Part shown: piece after piece, positions 35,811-44,165 of the stretch
Layout: every line of letters begins with the position of its first letter
Position numbering within the stretch: position 1 is the stretch's first letter
Source of the DNA: an uncultured Alphaproteobacteria bacterium
Lineage (GTDB): Bacteria > Pseudomonadota > Alphaproteobacteria > HIMB59
DNA: 64,000 bases
Reading direction: 5' to 3'
Assembly (NCBI GenBank): GCA_902555695.1
Contig: CACDTV010000001.1
Coordinates: 19,559 to 83,558, forward strand
The notes under the pieces: generated by a model
Seen by the model: the letters and a program-made list of their open reading frames with translations, nothing else
What the model was told of the DNA's origin: nothing
Database searches by the model: none
Position numbers and translations under genes: made by a program

Positions 35811-36844
35811 TATTTACCTAAAGCCGATCTCTTTTTTTCCAGCAAAGATGTTTTTCGTTCATCAATTGTGGCAAGCAGACTTTTCCTAGCTTGCCGCGAG
35901 TCAAATACCCTAGACATAGTTTGAAAAACTATAACGATAACTAAAAGCACTGATGTAAATAATTGAACGAAATGAACCTGAAGTGCATAAAATACGAGAC
36001 CAGTATTCAAAAAATTAACTGTTAAAGCTCCGATAGCTGCTCCTAAAACACCACCCTTTCCTCCTAGTATGCTCACACCTCCGACAAAAGCTGCAACAGT
36101 TCCTGCTAAAAGAAGGTATTGTAGTCCTAGACCTTGAGCCGTTCCTGATTTCAAACCAATTACAGTTCCAGCAAAACCGGCACAAAAACCTGACAGCGCA
36201 AAGGCTATAATCATTGGGCGTCTTAAAGGTATACCTGCAGTGAGTGCTTCTTTTCTTGCTCCACCAATCGCATATATTTCCCTTCCATATTTAGTGTAAC
36301 GCATAAAAATTCCTACGCAAATGAATATGAAGATGACCGTTAGACTAGCAGGAGAAAAATACATTAAAACTTTAGTAGTAATAAAATCAGGAACTCTAAA
36401 ATCTGTTAACATAACTGTTTTTTCTTCAGCAATTAGCAAAGCTACTCCTCTAAGCAGCATTAGAGTACCAACTGTGATCACAATCGCTCTTATTCTTATG
36501 AATGCTATAACAAAACCTTGTGTTACGCCGATTAAAGTTGAAACTGAAAGTCCTATAAGCATCGCTAATGGTGCACCCAAGGGGTCTGTTAATTTTACAA
36601 CTATCACAGCGCATAAGGCTGCGTTAGACCCAATTGATAAATCAATTTCTCCAGCAATTATACAAATTGTTAATGCTAAACCTACAAGACCCAAGACTGC
36701 AAACCTTTCAAGAATAGCGAAACTAATATTGTGGCTAAAGAAAACTTCAATATTAATTGCAAAGAATACGTAAACACAAAATGATAATAAGATTGCAAAA
36801 GAGAGATCTACATCTTTTGTAATCTTTTTTATAAAATTTTCCAT
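35810..36844 (-). CDS. CUT2-family ABC transporter permease 2
   Basis: A 344-residue RbsC-like permease of normal length. It has ALTICIIAGEIDLSIGSNAA, VITVGTLMLLRG, and the late VGGVSILGGKGGVLG. It partners the permease encoded just upstream; stop and start overlap by one base. The gene ends inside palindrome copy 1, after which the SDR operon starts, so read-through from this ABC operon into the SDR operon is possible because no strong terminator is visible. Confidence 0.9.
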   Translation of the reverse strand: MENFIKKITKDVDLSFAILLSFCVYVFFAINIEVFFSHNISFAILERFAVLGLVGLALTICIIAGEIDLSIGSNAALCAVIVVKLTDPLGAPLAMLIGLSVSTLIGVTQGFVIAFIRIRAIVITVGTLMLLRGVALLIAEEKTVMLTDFRVPDFITTKVLMYFSPASLTVIFIFICVGIFMRYTKYGREIYAIGGARKEALTAGIPLRRPMIIAFALSGFCAGFAGTVIGLKSGTAQGLGLQYLLLAGTVAAFVGGVSILGGKGGVLGAAIGALTVNFLNTGLVFYALQVHFVQLFTSVLLVIVIVFQTMSRVFDSRQARKSLLATIDERKTSLLEKKRSALGK

Positions 36845-37884
36845 TATTCCTGAGCCCTACTTCCTTTAGCAAATAAACCAAAAACAATGATACTAAACAC
36901 GATCATTAAGCCCACACCAACTATTCTAGGTCCACTATTAAATCCCTGTAAAACCATCATATTATCAACCATAGCAATAAAAATTGCTCCCAAACTAGTC
37001 CTTAAAGTAGATCCATAACCACCCATTATTGAATTTCCACCAACCATGACAGTTGCTATAACGAGTATTGTCATATCACCTGATGATCCAAATTCTGCAG
37101 AAAAATAATTAGATTGAGCACTATCCATTTGAGCAACAAAAGCTACTGCAACAAATGCACAACAAACAGAACAGATTGTGAAAACAATTATCGCCATAGA
37201 AAAATTTTCATGGCCAGTGGCTTTTCCAGCAGCTTTGTTTGCTCCAACTAAATAAACTTTCCTTCCAAAATTTGTATGTCTTAAAACTATCTCAGCTGCA
37301 ATGGCAATTAAAATAAAAGACCATGTGATACTTGGAAGACCCAAAAAAGAACCAGTTCCTAACCATTCTGCATCATGAGGTCTTGTAAAGTTTATTACAA
37401 GGTTATCACTCCACCATGCACCAATACCATATAGGATGCCTGCTCCACCTAATGTTACAACAATTGGGTTGCCTCCCATTCCAACAAAATATCCTTGTAT
37501 TACTCCACTTACGACACCTACTGCTAAAGCTGCTAATAGTGAAACTAAAAAGTTTCCTGCAAGATCCGGTGATCCAAAACCAGTAGCCATACCCATAGCA
37601 AACGTAACACCACAAATTGATGCTGTTTCTTTTAATGACAATAAAAAAAAATTTCCTGATAAAGTTACAAATGTAAGTCCTATAGCCATAATGCCATATA
37701 GTGCTGCATCTCTGATAATTGCTTTAAAATTGGTTATAGTTAAATAATTTTCTGTGAAAAAAATTCCATATATAAACATCACAGCAAAAAGTGACAATAA
37801 AATAGCAAGAAGTGTGCGATCCTTATAGAATTGCAAAAACTTTGCAGAAAAAGGTAATTGATTATTTTCGATGATAGCACTCAT
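36844..37884 (-). CDS. CUT2-family ABC transporter permease 1
   Basis: A 346-residue permease with the family loop ALYGIMAIGLTFVTLSGNFFLLSL, in which the usual Asp-Leu-Ser is Phe-Phe-Leu-Leu, and the late VMVGGNSIMGGYGSTL. It forms a heterodimer with the next permease. Its start overlaps the ATPase stop by 4 bases. This is one of four CUT2 systems in the window. Confidence 0.88.
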   Translation of the reverse strand: MSAIIENNQLPFSAKFLQFYKDRTLLAILLSLFAVMFIYGIFFTENYLTITNFKAIIRDAALYGIMAIGLTFVTLSGNFFLLSLKETASICGVTFAMGMATGFGSPDLAGNFLVSLLAALAVGVVSGVIQGYFVGMGGNPIVVTLGGAGILYGIGAWWSDNLVINFTRPHDAEWLGTGSFLGLPSITWSFILIAIAAEIVLRHTNFGRKVYLVGANKAAGKATGHENFSMAIIVFTICSVCCAFVAVAFVAQMDSAQSNYFSAEFGSSGDMTILVIATVMVGGNSIMGGYGSTLRTSLGAIFIAMVDNMMVLQGFNSGPRIVGVGLMIVFSIIVFGLFAKGSRAQE

Positions 37885-39389
37885 AGGTTTGTCTCGTTAA
37901 ATGGATCAGTAATCTCTTTAAGAATAACAGGTGTTTTAATTTTTTCTAATCGGTGTTCATCAATCATCATTCCTCTATAAAATGTAATCACCCTGTCAGG
38001 AAGATATGTGATTTCTTGGATATCAGTAGAGGCAAAAATAATTGTAATTCCTCTTGCTGCTAATTCTCTCATTCTTTGATATATCTCTGATTTAGCACCA
38101 ACATCAACACCTCTTGTCGGCTCATTCACAAGCAATACATCGGGCTTGATTGAAAGCCATTTTCCTAATGCTACTTTTTGTTGATTTCCGCCACTTAAAA
38201 GACCTGACTCATCGTGCATTCTTTTGACATCAATTAAGAACTCTTTTGCTAAATTTCTGGAATAATTATCCTCAGAACTGCCAAAGTTAAAACCATATTT
38301 TGAAATAGCACCAAGTGCTGGGGAGGTTAAATTCTCAAATATTGGACGTCCAAGAAAAAGACCATCTTTTTTTCTATCGGAGGAGCAATATGCAATTTTT
38401 TTCTTTATAGCATGACTTGGTGATTTAGGTAAAAAGGTTTCACCGTTCAAAGTGAGTGATCCTGATCTAGATTGAAGTGCACCTGCTATGGAGGCTAATA
38501 CCTCACCTGCTCCACTACCAAGTTGCCCAGAGAGCCCAAGTATCTCTCCCTTGAAGGCTGAAAAACTAACCGGCTCTAAAACACCATCAGGCCAAAGTTC
38601 TTTTACTTCTAATTTTGGATCATCACTTATATGGTCAGCTTTTGATGGGAACATATTTGCCAATTCTCTTCCAAGCATAATTTCAACTAGTTTATTTACA
38701 TCAATATCTTTAGTTTCTTGAATACCTTGACTTACTCCGTCTCTTAATATTGTTATTCTTTTTGTAATCTTAAAAATTTCGTCCAGTCTATGACTTACAT
38801 AAATTATTGATTTACCATTTGCAGCAAGACGCTCAACCATTTCTAAAATTCTTCGACTCTCTGCTTCACCTAACGCAGCTGTAGGCTCATCTAAAATTAA
38901 AATTTTTGCTTCTCTAGAAATTAGTCTAGCTACTTCTACCAAATGTTGTTCACCAACAGATAATAAATTTATTCTAGTAGTTGGATCTACTTCAGTTAAT
39001 CCAACTTCATCAAGATATGGGCGTGCCATCTTTGCCAATGTATTAAGAGTGGCAAATTTTTTTACTTTAGCTCCAGTAAGAAAAATATTTTCTGCAACTG
39101 ACATATTAGGAATCAAGCTTAATTCTTGTTGAGCAATAGCAATGCCAGACTCCTCTGCTTGTGAAGGCGTTTCAAATTTTACTTCTTTACCATTGATTTG
39201 ATAGCTGCCTTTAAAACCGGGGTCAAATCCACTTATAATTTTAACAAGAGTTGATTTCCCAGCTCCATTTTCTCCAACTAGTCCCATAATTTCACCTTCG
39301 TTTATCTCAAAATTTGCTTCTTTTAGAGCCTGTATAGCCCCAAAAGTCCTAGAAACTTTTGAAATTTTAAGAATTGGATTTGTGGACAT
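37881..39389 (-). CDS. CUT2-type ABC transporter double ATP-binding protein
   Basis: A 502-residue RbsA/MglA-like protein. Domain 1 has GENGAGKST, a divergent LLSVGEQHLVEVARL signature and ILILDEPTAALG. Domain 2 has the degenerate SGQLGSGAGE in place of Walker A, the signature LSGGNQQKVAL and LLVNEPTRGVD. Such asymmetry is normal for the family. It powers the two permeases that follow. A terminator-like hairpin separates it from the binding-protein gene. Confidence 0.92.
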   Translation of the reverse strand: MSTNPILKISKVSRTFGAIQALKEANFEINEGEIMGLVGENGAGKSTLVKIISGFDPGFKGSYQINGKEVKFETPSQAEESGIAIAQQELSLIPNMSVAENIFLTGAKVKKFATLNTLAKMARPYLDEVGLTEVDPTTRINLLSVGEQHLVEVARLISREAKILILDEPTAALGEAESRRILEMVERLAANGKSIIYVSHRLDEIFKITKRITILRDGVSQGIQETKDIDVNKLVEIMLGRELANMFPSKADHISDDPKLEVKELWPDGVLEPVSFSAFKGEILGLSGQLGSGAGEVLASIAGALQSRSGSLTLNGETFLPKSPSHAIKKKIAYCSSDRKKDGLFLGRPIFENLTSPALGAISKYGFNFGSSEDNYSRNLAKEFLIDVKRMHDESGLLSGGNQQKVALGKWLSIKPDVLLVNEPTRGVDVGAKSEIYQRMRELAARGITIIFASTDIQEITYLPDRVITFYRGMMIDEHRLEKIKTPVILKEITDPFNETNL

Positions 39390-39427
39390 ATTTAAAGAAG
39401 ATTGTACACCTTATTTATTTATAAAAC

Positions 39428-39453
39428 ACACACAGGGATAGTTCCCTGTGTGT
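39428..39453 (-). terminator. Hairpin after the binding-protein gene (partial terminator or mRNA stabiliser)
   Basis: On the minus strand ACACACAGGGA pairs with TCCCTGTGTGT (11 bp, 4-base loop) and is followed by a short T-rich stretch (TTTTAT). It lies between the binding-protein gene and the ATPase gene of the same operon. Such stems usually let more binding protein than membrane components be made. Confidence 0.8.
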
Positions 39454-39479
39454 AAAAATTGTTATGAAAAGACTAAAAC

Positions 39480-40523
39480 TTAGTCCCAAGCACCTGAGCA
39501 AAGCTCGTTGATGCCATATAACTTACCATCAAAACCTCTAAGTGCTGTGAAGTCCATAGTGGCACCAGTCACTGAAGGGTTAGGTGTAAAGTTAATGTAG
39601 TTTGCTAGCTCACCGTTCTCCATGTACTCTTTAACAAGAGCTATAGCTAATTGACCTTCATGAAGAGGTGACTGTAGAGTAGTACCAAATTGCTTTCCAT
39701 CAGTAATCATCTGCTTATCACCGTTACACACAGTACCAACTGTAATGACAGCATCACTATCTACACTGCCACTTTTGCCAGTACCTGCATACCAGTCAAC
39801 ATTATAACCAGCTTCTTCTAATGCCTTAATACCACCAGTTAAGATCGCATCGTCCATACCATATACAAAATGAATTCCCTGATCTTTAACTTTAGCTATT
39901 AGCTTAGCTGCTCCTTTATAACCGTTAGCCTGTCCAAATCCCTCACCGATGTCACCGATAAGATTTAAGTCAGTTCCAGCGATAGCTTGTTTGAAAGCAT
40001 TTATTGATAAGCCATATCCACCGTAAGAGTGAGGATATGATAATGCAATTACATTATATCCATCTCCACCTGCAGCTTGTTTCATCTTCATAGCTTTAAC
40101 CATCATCTCACCTGCGTTATAAGCGCGGAGACTATCATCTGGTCCAGCATATCCAAAGATGAATGCTTTATCTTGCTCATTAGGTAACTGATTGATTTTT
40201 AAAACTGGTACTCCAGTTTTAGCAAGCTTTCTTAACGAACCTAAACCTGCAACAGCATCAGGTGGCCACCAAATAAATACATCAGGTAGTGCTCCACTTG
40301 ACAAGTATTGTTCTACTTGTTGGTTTTGCTCTGCTTGGTTATAGTTGTTTTCAAAAACAGTAATATCATAGCCATATTGCTCTGCTGTAGCTTTAATACC
40401 TTTAACGAACGCACCAACATAAGCCTCAGATGACGCAGCATTAAAAGACACGATTTCAACTGCCTTAGCTGAACCGAAAGAAAAGCACATTAGAACAGCT
40501 AATACTTTTATTAGTTTGTTCAT
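39480..40523 (-). CDS. CUT2-type ABC transporter substrate-binding protein
   Basis: A 347-residue ribose-binding-like periplasmic protein. The start is the ATG at 40523, with AGGAGG 6-7 bases upstream; the ORF track start at 40562 adds 13 residues ahead of the signal peptide MNKLIKVLAVLMCFSFGSAKA. The mature part begins EIVSFNAASSEAYVGAFVKGI and has the hinge segments DVFIWWPPDA and IHFVYGMDDA. Its ligand should be what the regulon catabolises, probably an inositol or related polyol, but this is inference. It heads the minus-strand ABC operon, divergent from the regulator gene. Confidence 0.9.
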   Translation of the reverse strand: MNKLIKVLAVLMCFSFGSAKAVEIVSFNAASSEAYVGAFVKGIKATAEQYGYDITVFENNYNQAEQNQQVEQYLSSGALPDVFIWWPPDAVAGLGSLRKLAKTGVPVLKINQLPNEQDKAFIFGYAGPDDSLRAYNAGEMMVKAMKMKQAAGGDGYNVIALSYPHSYGGYGLSINAFKQAIAGTDLNLIGDIGEGFGQANGYKGAAKLIAKVKDQGIHFVYGMDDAILTGGIKALEEAGYNVDWYAGTGKSGSVDSDAVITVGTVCNGDKQMITDGKQFGTTLQSPLHEGQLAIALVKEYMENGELANYINFTPNPSVTGATMDFTALRGFDGKLYGINELCSGAWD

Positions 40524-40571
40524 ATTGATCCTCCTAAATATCCTTATATAGAAATTATCCATGATTTATTA

Positions 40572-40586
40572 AGAGATTTAATCTCT
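40572..40586. promoter_or_regulatory. Inverted repeat AGAGAT-TTA-ATCTCT
   Basis: A perfect 6-base inverted repeat with a 3-base centre, 4 bases from palindrome copy 2 in the divergent promoter region of the ABC operon and the regulator. It could be a second operator or a 5' hairpin in the ABC message. No other copy was noticed. Confidence 0.35.
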
Positions 40587-40589
40587 AAT

Positions 40590-40606
40590 ATATTCAAATT
40601 GAATAT
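40590..40606. promoter_or_regulatory. Palindromic operator, copy 2
   Basis: ATATTCAAATTGAATAT has perfect 8-base arms around a single A. The 13-base core differs from copies 1 and 3 at one position. For the regulator gene the site covers the expected -35 region (TATAAT at 40623-40628), which suits autorepression; for the ABC operon on the other strand it lies well upstream. Confidence 0.65.
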
Positions 40607-40622
40607 TTTAATGAATTTATAA

Positions 40623-40628
40623 TATAAT
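40623..40628 (+). promoter_or_regulatory. -10 box of the regulator gene
   Basis: A perfect TATAAT ends 8 bases before the ATG at 40637. No ribosome site fits in that space, so the message probably has no or almost no leader. Confidence 0.6.
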
Positions 40629-40636
40629 ACCCACAA

Positions 40637-42322
40637 ATGAATAGAAACGAGATTACTACTCTTTTAAAATTCGTTGATAAAACAAGACTTTTATTTAACA
40701 GATCTATTTCAATTAAAACAATTGACGCTGATTGGAATATTTTTTCTTACGTTATTATTAACCATCTAGACAATAAAATTACCACTACTACGAGTATCAT
40801 CCAGGCATCAGGTTTGCCATTTGCAACTGGTTTGAGAAGAGTAAAAAAACTTATTCAAGAAAAAAAATTAATACAAAGATCAAAAACAAAATCAGGTAAA
40901 TCGTTTTCTATACATCCAAGTAATAATCTCATTAAAGAATTCACGGATTATTTACTTTCAATCAAAAAAGAGGTGGCCCTGAACTTAGGTTACAGTGATT
41001 TTAATGATAATTATTTTTTTGGAACTTCTCTGTCTGCGGGAAATATTATACCTGCACCAAATGTTATAATTAATCAAAATAAAAAATACAAAAAAATTAA
41101 CTTTCTTGCCAATGATAATCCCACATTTAAAGTGATAGATAAGAATATTGATTTTTTTGAATATATACTTGATTGTGAAATTGAACTTATTATTGAAGGT
41201 GATTTGAAAAAACTACTTAATGTAATAATTAAAAATTCCTCATCAAATAAAAAGTCTAAATTTGACATAGTTGCTTTTAATATTCCATGGATTGGACAGT
41301 TAACTAAATTAAATTGCCTTCTTCCTTTGAATAATTTTGTTAAAGATGTTGGAATAAATTTGAATGACTTTCACTATTCAGGAGTAAGATCAAGTTCTTT
41401 TAATAAAAAACTTTATGGGATTCCGATCGAAGCAATTCCTGATCTATTATTTTATAGAACAGATATTTTTCAAAAATATGCTTTGAGTCCACCAAAAACA
41501 TTTCAGGATTTACTCCATGCCTGTGAGGTATTAAAAGGTGACAAACAGATAGAAAGTCCTATTTCTTGGCCAGCTAAAAAAGGTCAACCACTTGCTACTA
41601 GTTTTATTTTAGCAATGGCAAATTATGGAAAACCATATGTAAACCTTAGGTACATTGGGAAAAATATTTATGATTTAGATGTGGAAAAAATACTATTAAA
41701 AGCAAATTTTTTATCTGATGCATCTTTTGAAGCAGCTAAAATGTTGAAAAAATTGACTTTATACTCGCCAAATGAATTATCTGCTCATTCCAATGATGAA
41801 TGTGTTGAATATTATAGTCAGGGTAAATCAGCTATGGCAATGAATTGGAGTAGTAGAGCCCATTTGTTCGAACTAAATGAGGCTTCACCTGCATATAAAA
41901 AAACTGGTTATTTACCAAGACCTGCTGGAAATTCCTCTTTTCAAGTATCTCCAATAGGTGGATTTTCATTAGGCATACCCTCAAATATCTCTCCTGAAAA
42001 AATACCTTTTGTTATGAAAAATATTCGTAATTTTGTCTCTCCTGAATTTATAAAATATTATATTGAGCATGGTAGTTTATCATCTCCCGTTTTTAGTGTC
42101 GTAAATGATCCTGAAGTGAGAGCTTTAAGTCCAATATTTAATGAAATTGATAAAATGGAAAAGGAGGAAAAAATTATAGAATGGGCAAGATATCCTTTGC
42201 CAACCTATTCAAATATTATTGAAGATGTTGGTCATAAAATTTATGAGTATATTTTTTTGAATAAGGATTTGGAAACCACACTAAAGAGTTGTCAACAAAG
42301 TGCCCAAAAGTATTTAAATTAA
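40637..42322 (+). CDS. Winged-helix regulator fused to a MalE-like solute-binding domain
   Basis: A 561-residue protein with no signal peptide or membrane helix. Residues about 33-95 look like a MarR-type winged helix: NIFSYVIINHLDN, TTTTSIIQASGLPFATGLRRVKKLIQEKKLIQRS, then a wing. Residues about 150-555 match the family 1 extracellular solute-binding fold (SBP_bac_1): DIVAFNIPWIGQL, LLPLNNFV, KLYGIPIEAIPDLLFYRTD, SPPKTFQDLL and YYSQGKSAMAMNWS. Bacterial regulators commonly use the ribose-binding fold (LacI) or a LysR-type fold as sensor; a whole MalE-like domain is unusual. It is divergent from a CUT2 ABC operon and flanked by a palindrome repeated at two other promoters, its probable operators. 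Confidence 0.85.
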   Translation: MNRNEITTLLKFVDKTRLLFNRSISIKTIDADWNIFSYVIINHLDNKITTTTSIIQASGLPFATGLRRVKKLIQEKKLIQRSKTKSGKSFSIHPSNNLIKEFTDYLLSIKKEVALNLGYSDFNDNYFFGTSLSAGNIIPAPNVIINQNKKYKKINFLANDNPTFKVIDKNIDFFEYILDCEIELIIEGDLKKLLNVIIKNSSSNKKSKFDIVAFNIPWIGQLTKLNCLLPLNNFVKDVGINLNDFHYSGVRSSSFNKKLYGIPIEAIPDLLFYRTDIFQKYALSPPKTFQDLLHACEVLKGDKQIESPISWPAKKGQPLATSFILAMANYGKPYVNLRYIGKNIYDLDVEKILLKANFLSDASFEAAKMLKKLTLYSPNELSAHSNDECVEYYSQGKSAMAMNWSSRAHLFELNEASPAYKKTGYLPRPAGNSSFQVSPIGGFSLGIPSNISPEKIPFVMKNIRNFVSPEFIKYYIEHGSLSSPVFSVVNDPEVRALSPIFNEIDKMEKEEKIIEWARYPLPTYSNIIEDVGHKIYEYIFLNKDLETTLKSCQQSAQKYLN

Positions 42323-42323
42323 A

Positions 42324-43145
42324 CTATTTTGTTTCCATTTTTTCTGCAGGCTGAGGAGGTGCAAAAGGATATCCTCCCCACACCGACTGGTCAAAGTTTA
42401 CAACAGAACCTGTCATCATACCTGAGTCATCAGATGCTAAAAATGTAACTGCTTTAGCTACCTCTTTTGGATCAAGCAACCTTCCAAATGGTTGAGCTTT
42501 ACCAGCATCTTCTAACCAATTTTCTGAGGCACCATGATATTTTGTTTGTATCTCATGTTCTCCATCTGAAGCCATCCAACCAATATTTAACTGATTAACT
42601 CTAATTTTATTTTTTAACAAAGCGAATGCTGTATTCCTTGTTAATGTTGCAAGAGCCCCTTTTGATACGCAATAAGTTGATATAAATGGTTGGCCAGTCA
42701 TAGCTGCCACAGATCCAATATTAATAATTGAACCCTCTATGTTTTGTTCAATCATAATTTTCACTGTATCTTGTATAAGAAAATAAGGGCCTTTTAAATT
42801 GGTGCCAATCATTTTATCGAACAGTTCTTCGCTCGTATTAACAATATCTCCCCTATCAGTAATACCGGCAGCGTTTACAAGAACATCCAATCTCCCAAAT
42901 TCTTGTTTGGCAACTGAAACTGCATTTCTACACTCTTGGACCTCTCCAAGGTCTGTTTTTACAAAAATTACTTTACATCCAGTTTCATCTTGAATTTTTT
43001 TTGCTACCTCATTTCCTTTATCCTCTTTTCTACCAATTGTGACAATACCTTCAGCTCCGCTATCGGCAAAATTTTTTGCTATTGCTGCTCCTAAACCTTG
43101 CGTTCCTCCAGTCACTAGTGCAAACTTTCCCTTAATACTATTCAT
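42324..43145 (-). CDS. Short-chain dehydrogenase/reductase
   Basis: A 273-residue SDR with VTGGTQGLGAAIAKN, LVNAAGITDRG, and catalytic YCVSKGA. The sequence has Gly-Arg at the end of the second strand (TIGRKED), which tends to favour NADP. It is convergent with the regulator gene (1-base gap) and overlaps iolE by 8 bases, so it is in the iolE transcript. A sugar or inositol dehydrogenase role is likely from context. Confidence 0.87.
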   Translation of the reverse strand: MNSIKGKFALVTGGTQGLGAAIAKNFADSGAEGIVTIGRKEDKGNEVAKKIQDETGCKVIFVKTDLGEVQECRNAVSVAKQEFGRLDVLVNAAGITDRGDIVNTSEELFDKMIGTNLKGPYFLIQDTVKIMIEQNIEGSIINIGSVAAMTGQPFISTYCVSKGALATLTRNTAFALLKNKIRVNQLNIGWMASDGEHEIQTKYHGASENWLEDAGKAQPFGRLLDPKEVAKAVTFLASDDSGMMTGSVVNFDQSVWGGYPFAPPQPAEKMETK

Positions 43146-44049
43146 CTCTATAATCCTCTATTTCATATCCATACATACTTAAGCATTCTACAAGTTCTTT
43201 ATTTCCAATTTTAGCATATTCAAATGGGTTTGCTTTGGCGGGATCTTGCTCTGCCTCAACAATGAACCATCCTTCGTAATTATTATTTGATAATGTCTCA
43301 ACTACTTCCTTAAAATTAATATTTCCATCTCCAGGCACTGTGAAGGCTCCCTCTAATACAAAATCTAAAAAACTTTTTTTTGATCGATCTAAATCATTTA
43401 CAACCTTTGAGCGAATGTCTTTAGCATGAAAGTGATTTATTCTTTTTGCATATTTATTTATTACCCTCAAAGAGTTGCCTCCTGCAAAGGTCATATGGCC
43501 TGTATCAAATAAGATTTTTACTGCCTCACCTGTGTGGTTCATTAATTTATCAAGCTCATCCTCAGTCTCAATCGCTGTACCCATGTGATGATGAAATGAA
43601 ATTGGCACACCAAAATCTGCACAAAATTCTGCAAATAATGTTAGTTTCCTTCCATACTCTTTAAAATCCTCACTATGTATTTTTCTTTTTGTGTTTAAAG
43701 GAGCATGTCTAATATTTTGGATAGTTCCAGATGTTTCTCCATATGCTAAAACTGCTGCGCCTAGATCTCTGAAAAGAGTGAGTTGTTGAAGGACTTTATC
43801 TTTTTCATTTTCTAGGTCATTATCTAGCACAGTTCCTGAATACCACCCTGATGCCAAGTATAGTTGGTGATTTTTTAAAATTGGACCAAGTTTTTCAGGA
43901 GTTTTTGGAAATTTTCCACCAGTTTCTACACCAGTAAATCCAGCAAGTTTTGACTCACTAAGGCAGGTATCTAAAGAAGTCTCTCCTCCAAGTTCAGGTA
44001 AATCATCATTGGACCATGCTATAGGTGCTATTCCCAATTTTGCTTTCAT
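43138..44049 (-). CDS. iolE: Inosose dehydratase
   Basis: A 303-residue TIM-barrel protein of the xylose-isomerase-like superfamily. Its N-terminus KLGIAPIAWSNDDLPELGGE is near-diagnostic of IolE, and FHHHMGTAIET, ILFDTGHMTFAGG and HFHAKDIR supply the metal site. It dehydrates scyllo-inosose to the diketone in myo-inositol breakdown. A ribosome site AGGAGGAG precedes the ATG, and a TATAAT box is at 44069-44074 on the minus strand. Confidence 0.93.
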   Translation of the reverse strand: MKAKLGIAPIAWSNDDLPELGGETSLDTCLSESKLAGFTGVETGGKFPKTPEKLGPILKNHQLYLASGWYSGTVLDNDLENEKDKVLQQLTLFRDLGAAVLAYGETSGTIQNIRHAPLNTKRKIHSEDFKEYGRKLTLFAEFCADFGVPISFHHHMGTAIETEDELDKLMNHTGEAVKILFDTGHMTFAGGNSLRVINKYAKRINHFHAKDIRSKVVNDLDRSKKSFLDFVLEGAFTVPGDGNINFKEVVETLSNNNYEGWFIVEAEQDPAKANPFEYAKIGNKELVECLSMYGYEIEDYRDE

Positions 44050-44068
44050 AAACTCCTCCTATGGAAAG

Positions 44069-44074
44069 ATTATA
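44069..44074 (-). promoter_or_regulatory. -10 box of the iolE-SDR unit
   Basis: TATAAT on the minus strand, 20 bases upstream of the iolE ATG, with TTCTTT about 16 bases further upstream. Unlike iolG, this transcript would have a leader with a good ribosome site. Confidence 0.5.
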
Positions 44075-44108
44075 GATAAATAAACCTTTTAAAGAATACT
44101 TAAATTTT

Positions 44109-44121
44109 ATTCAAAATGAAT
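44109..44121. promoter_or_regulatory. Palindromic operator, copy 3
   Basis: ATTCAAAATGAAT, identical to the core of copy 1 upstream of the SDR operon. It lies between the divergent iolE and iolG promoters, about 7 bases upstream of the expected -35 of iolG and about 11 upstream of that of iolE. Confidence 0.65.
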
Positions 44122-44151
44122 TTTTTTTTATTTCTAAAATTTAAAGAATAC

Positions 44152-44157
44152 TATAAT
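44152..44157 (+). promoter_or_regulatory. -10 box of iolG
   Basis: A perfect TATAAT ends 8 bases before the iolG ATG; there is no ribosome site in the remaining bases, suggesting a leaderless or near-leaderless message. Confidence 0.55.
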
Positions 44158-44165
44158 TCTGTGAT

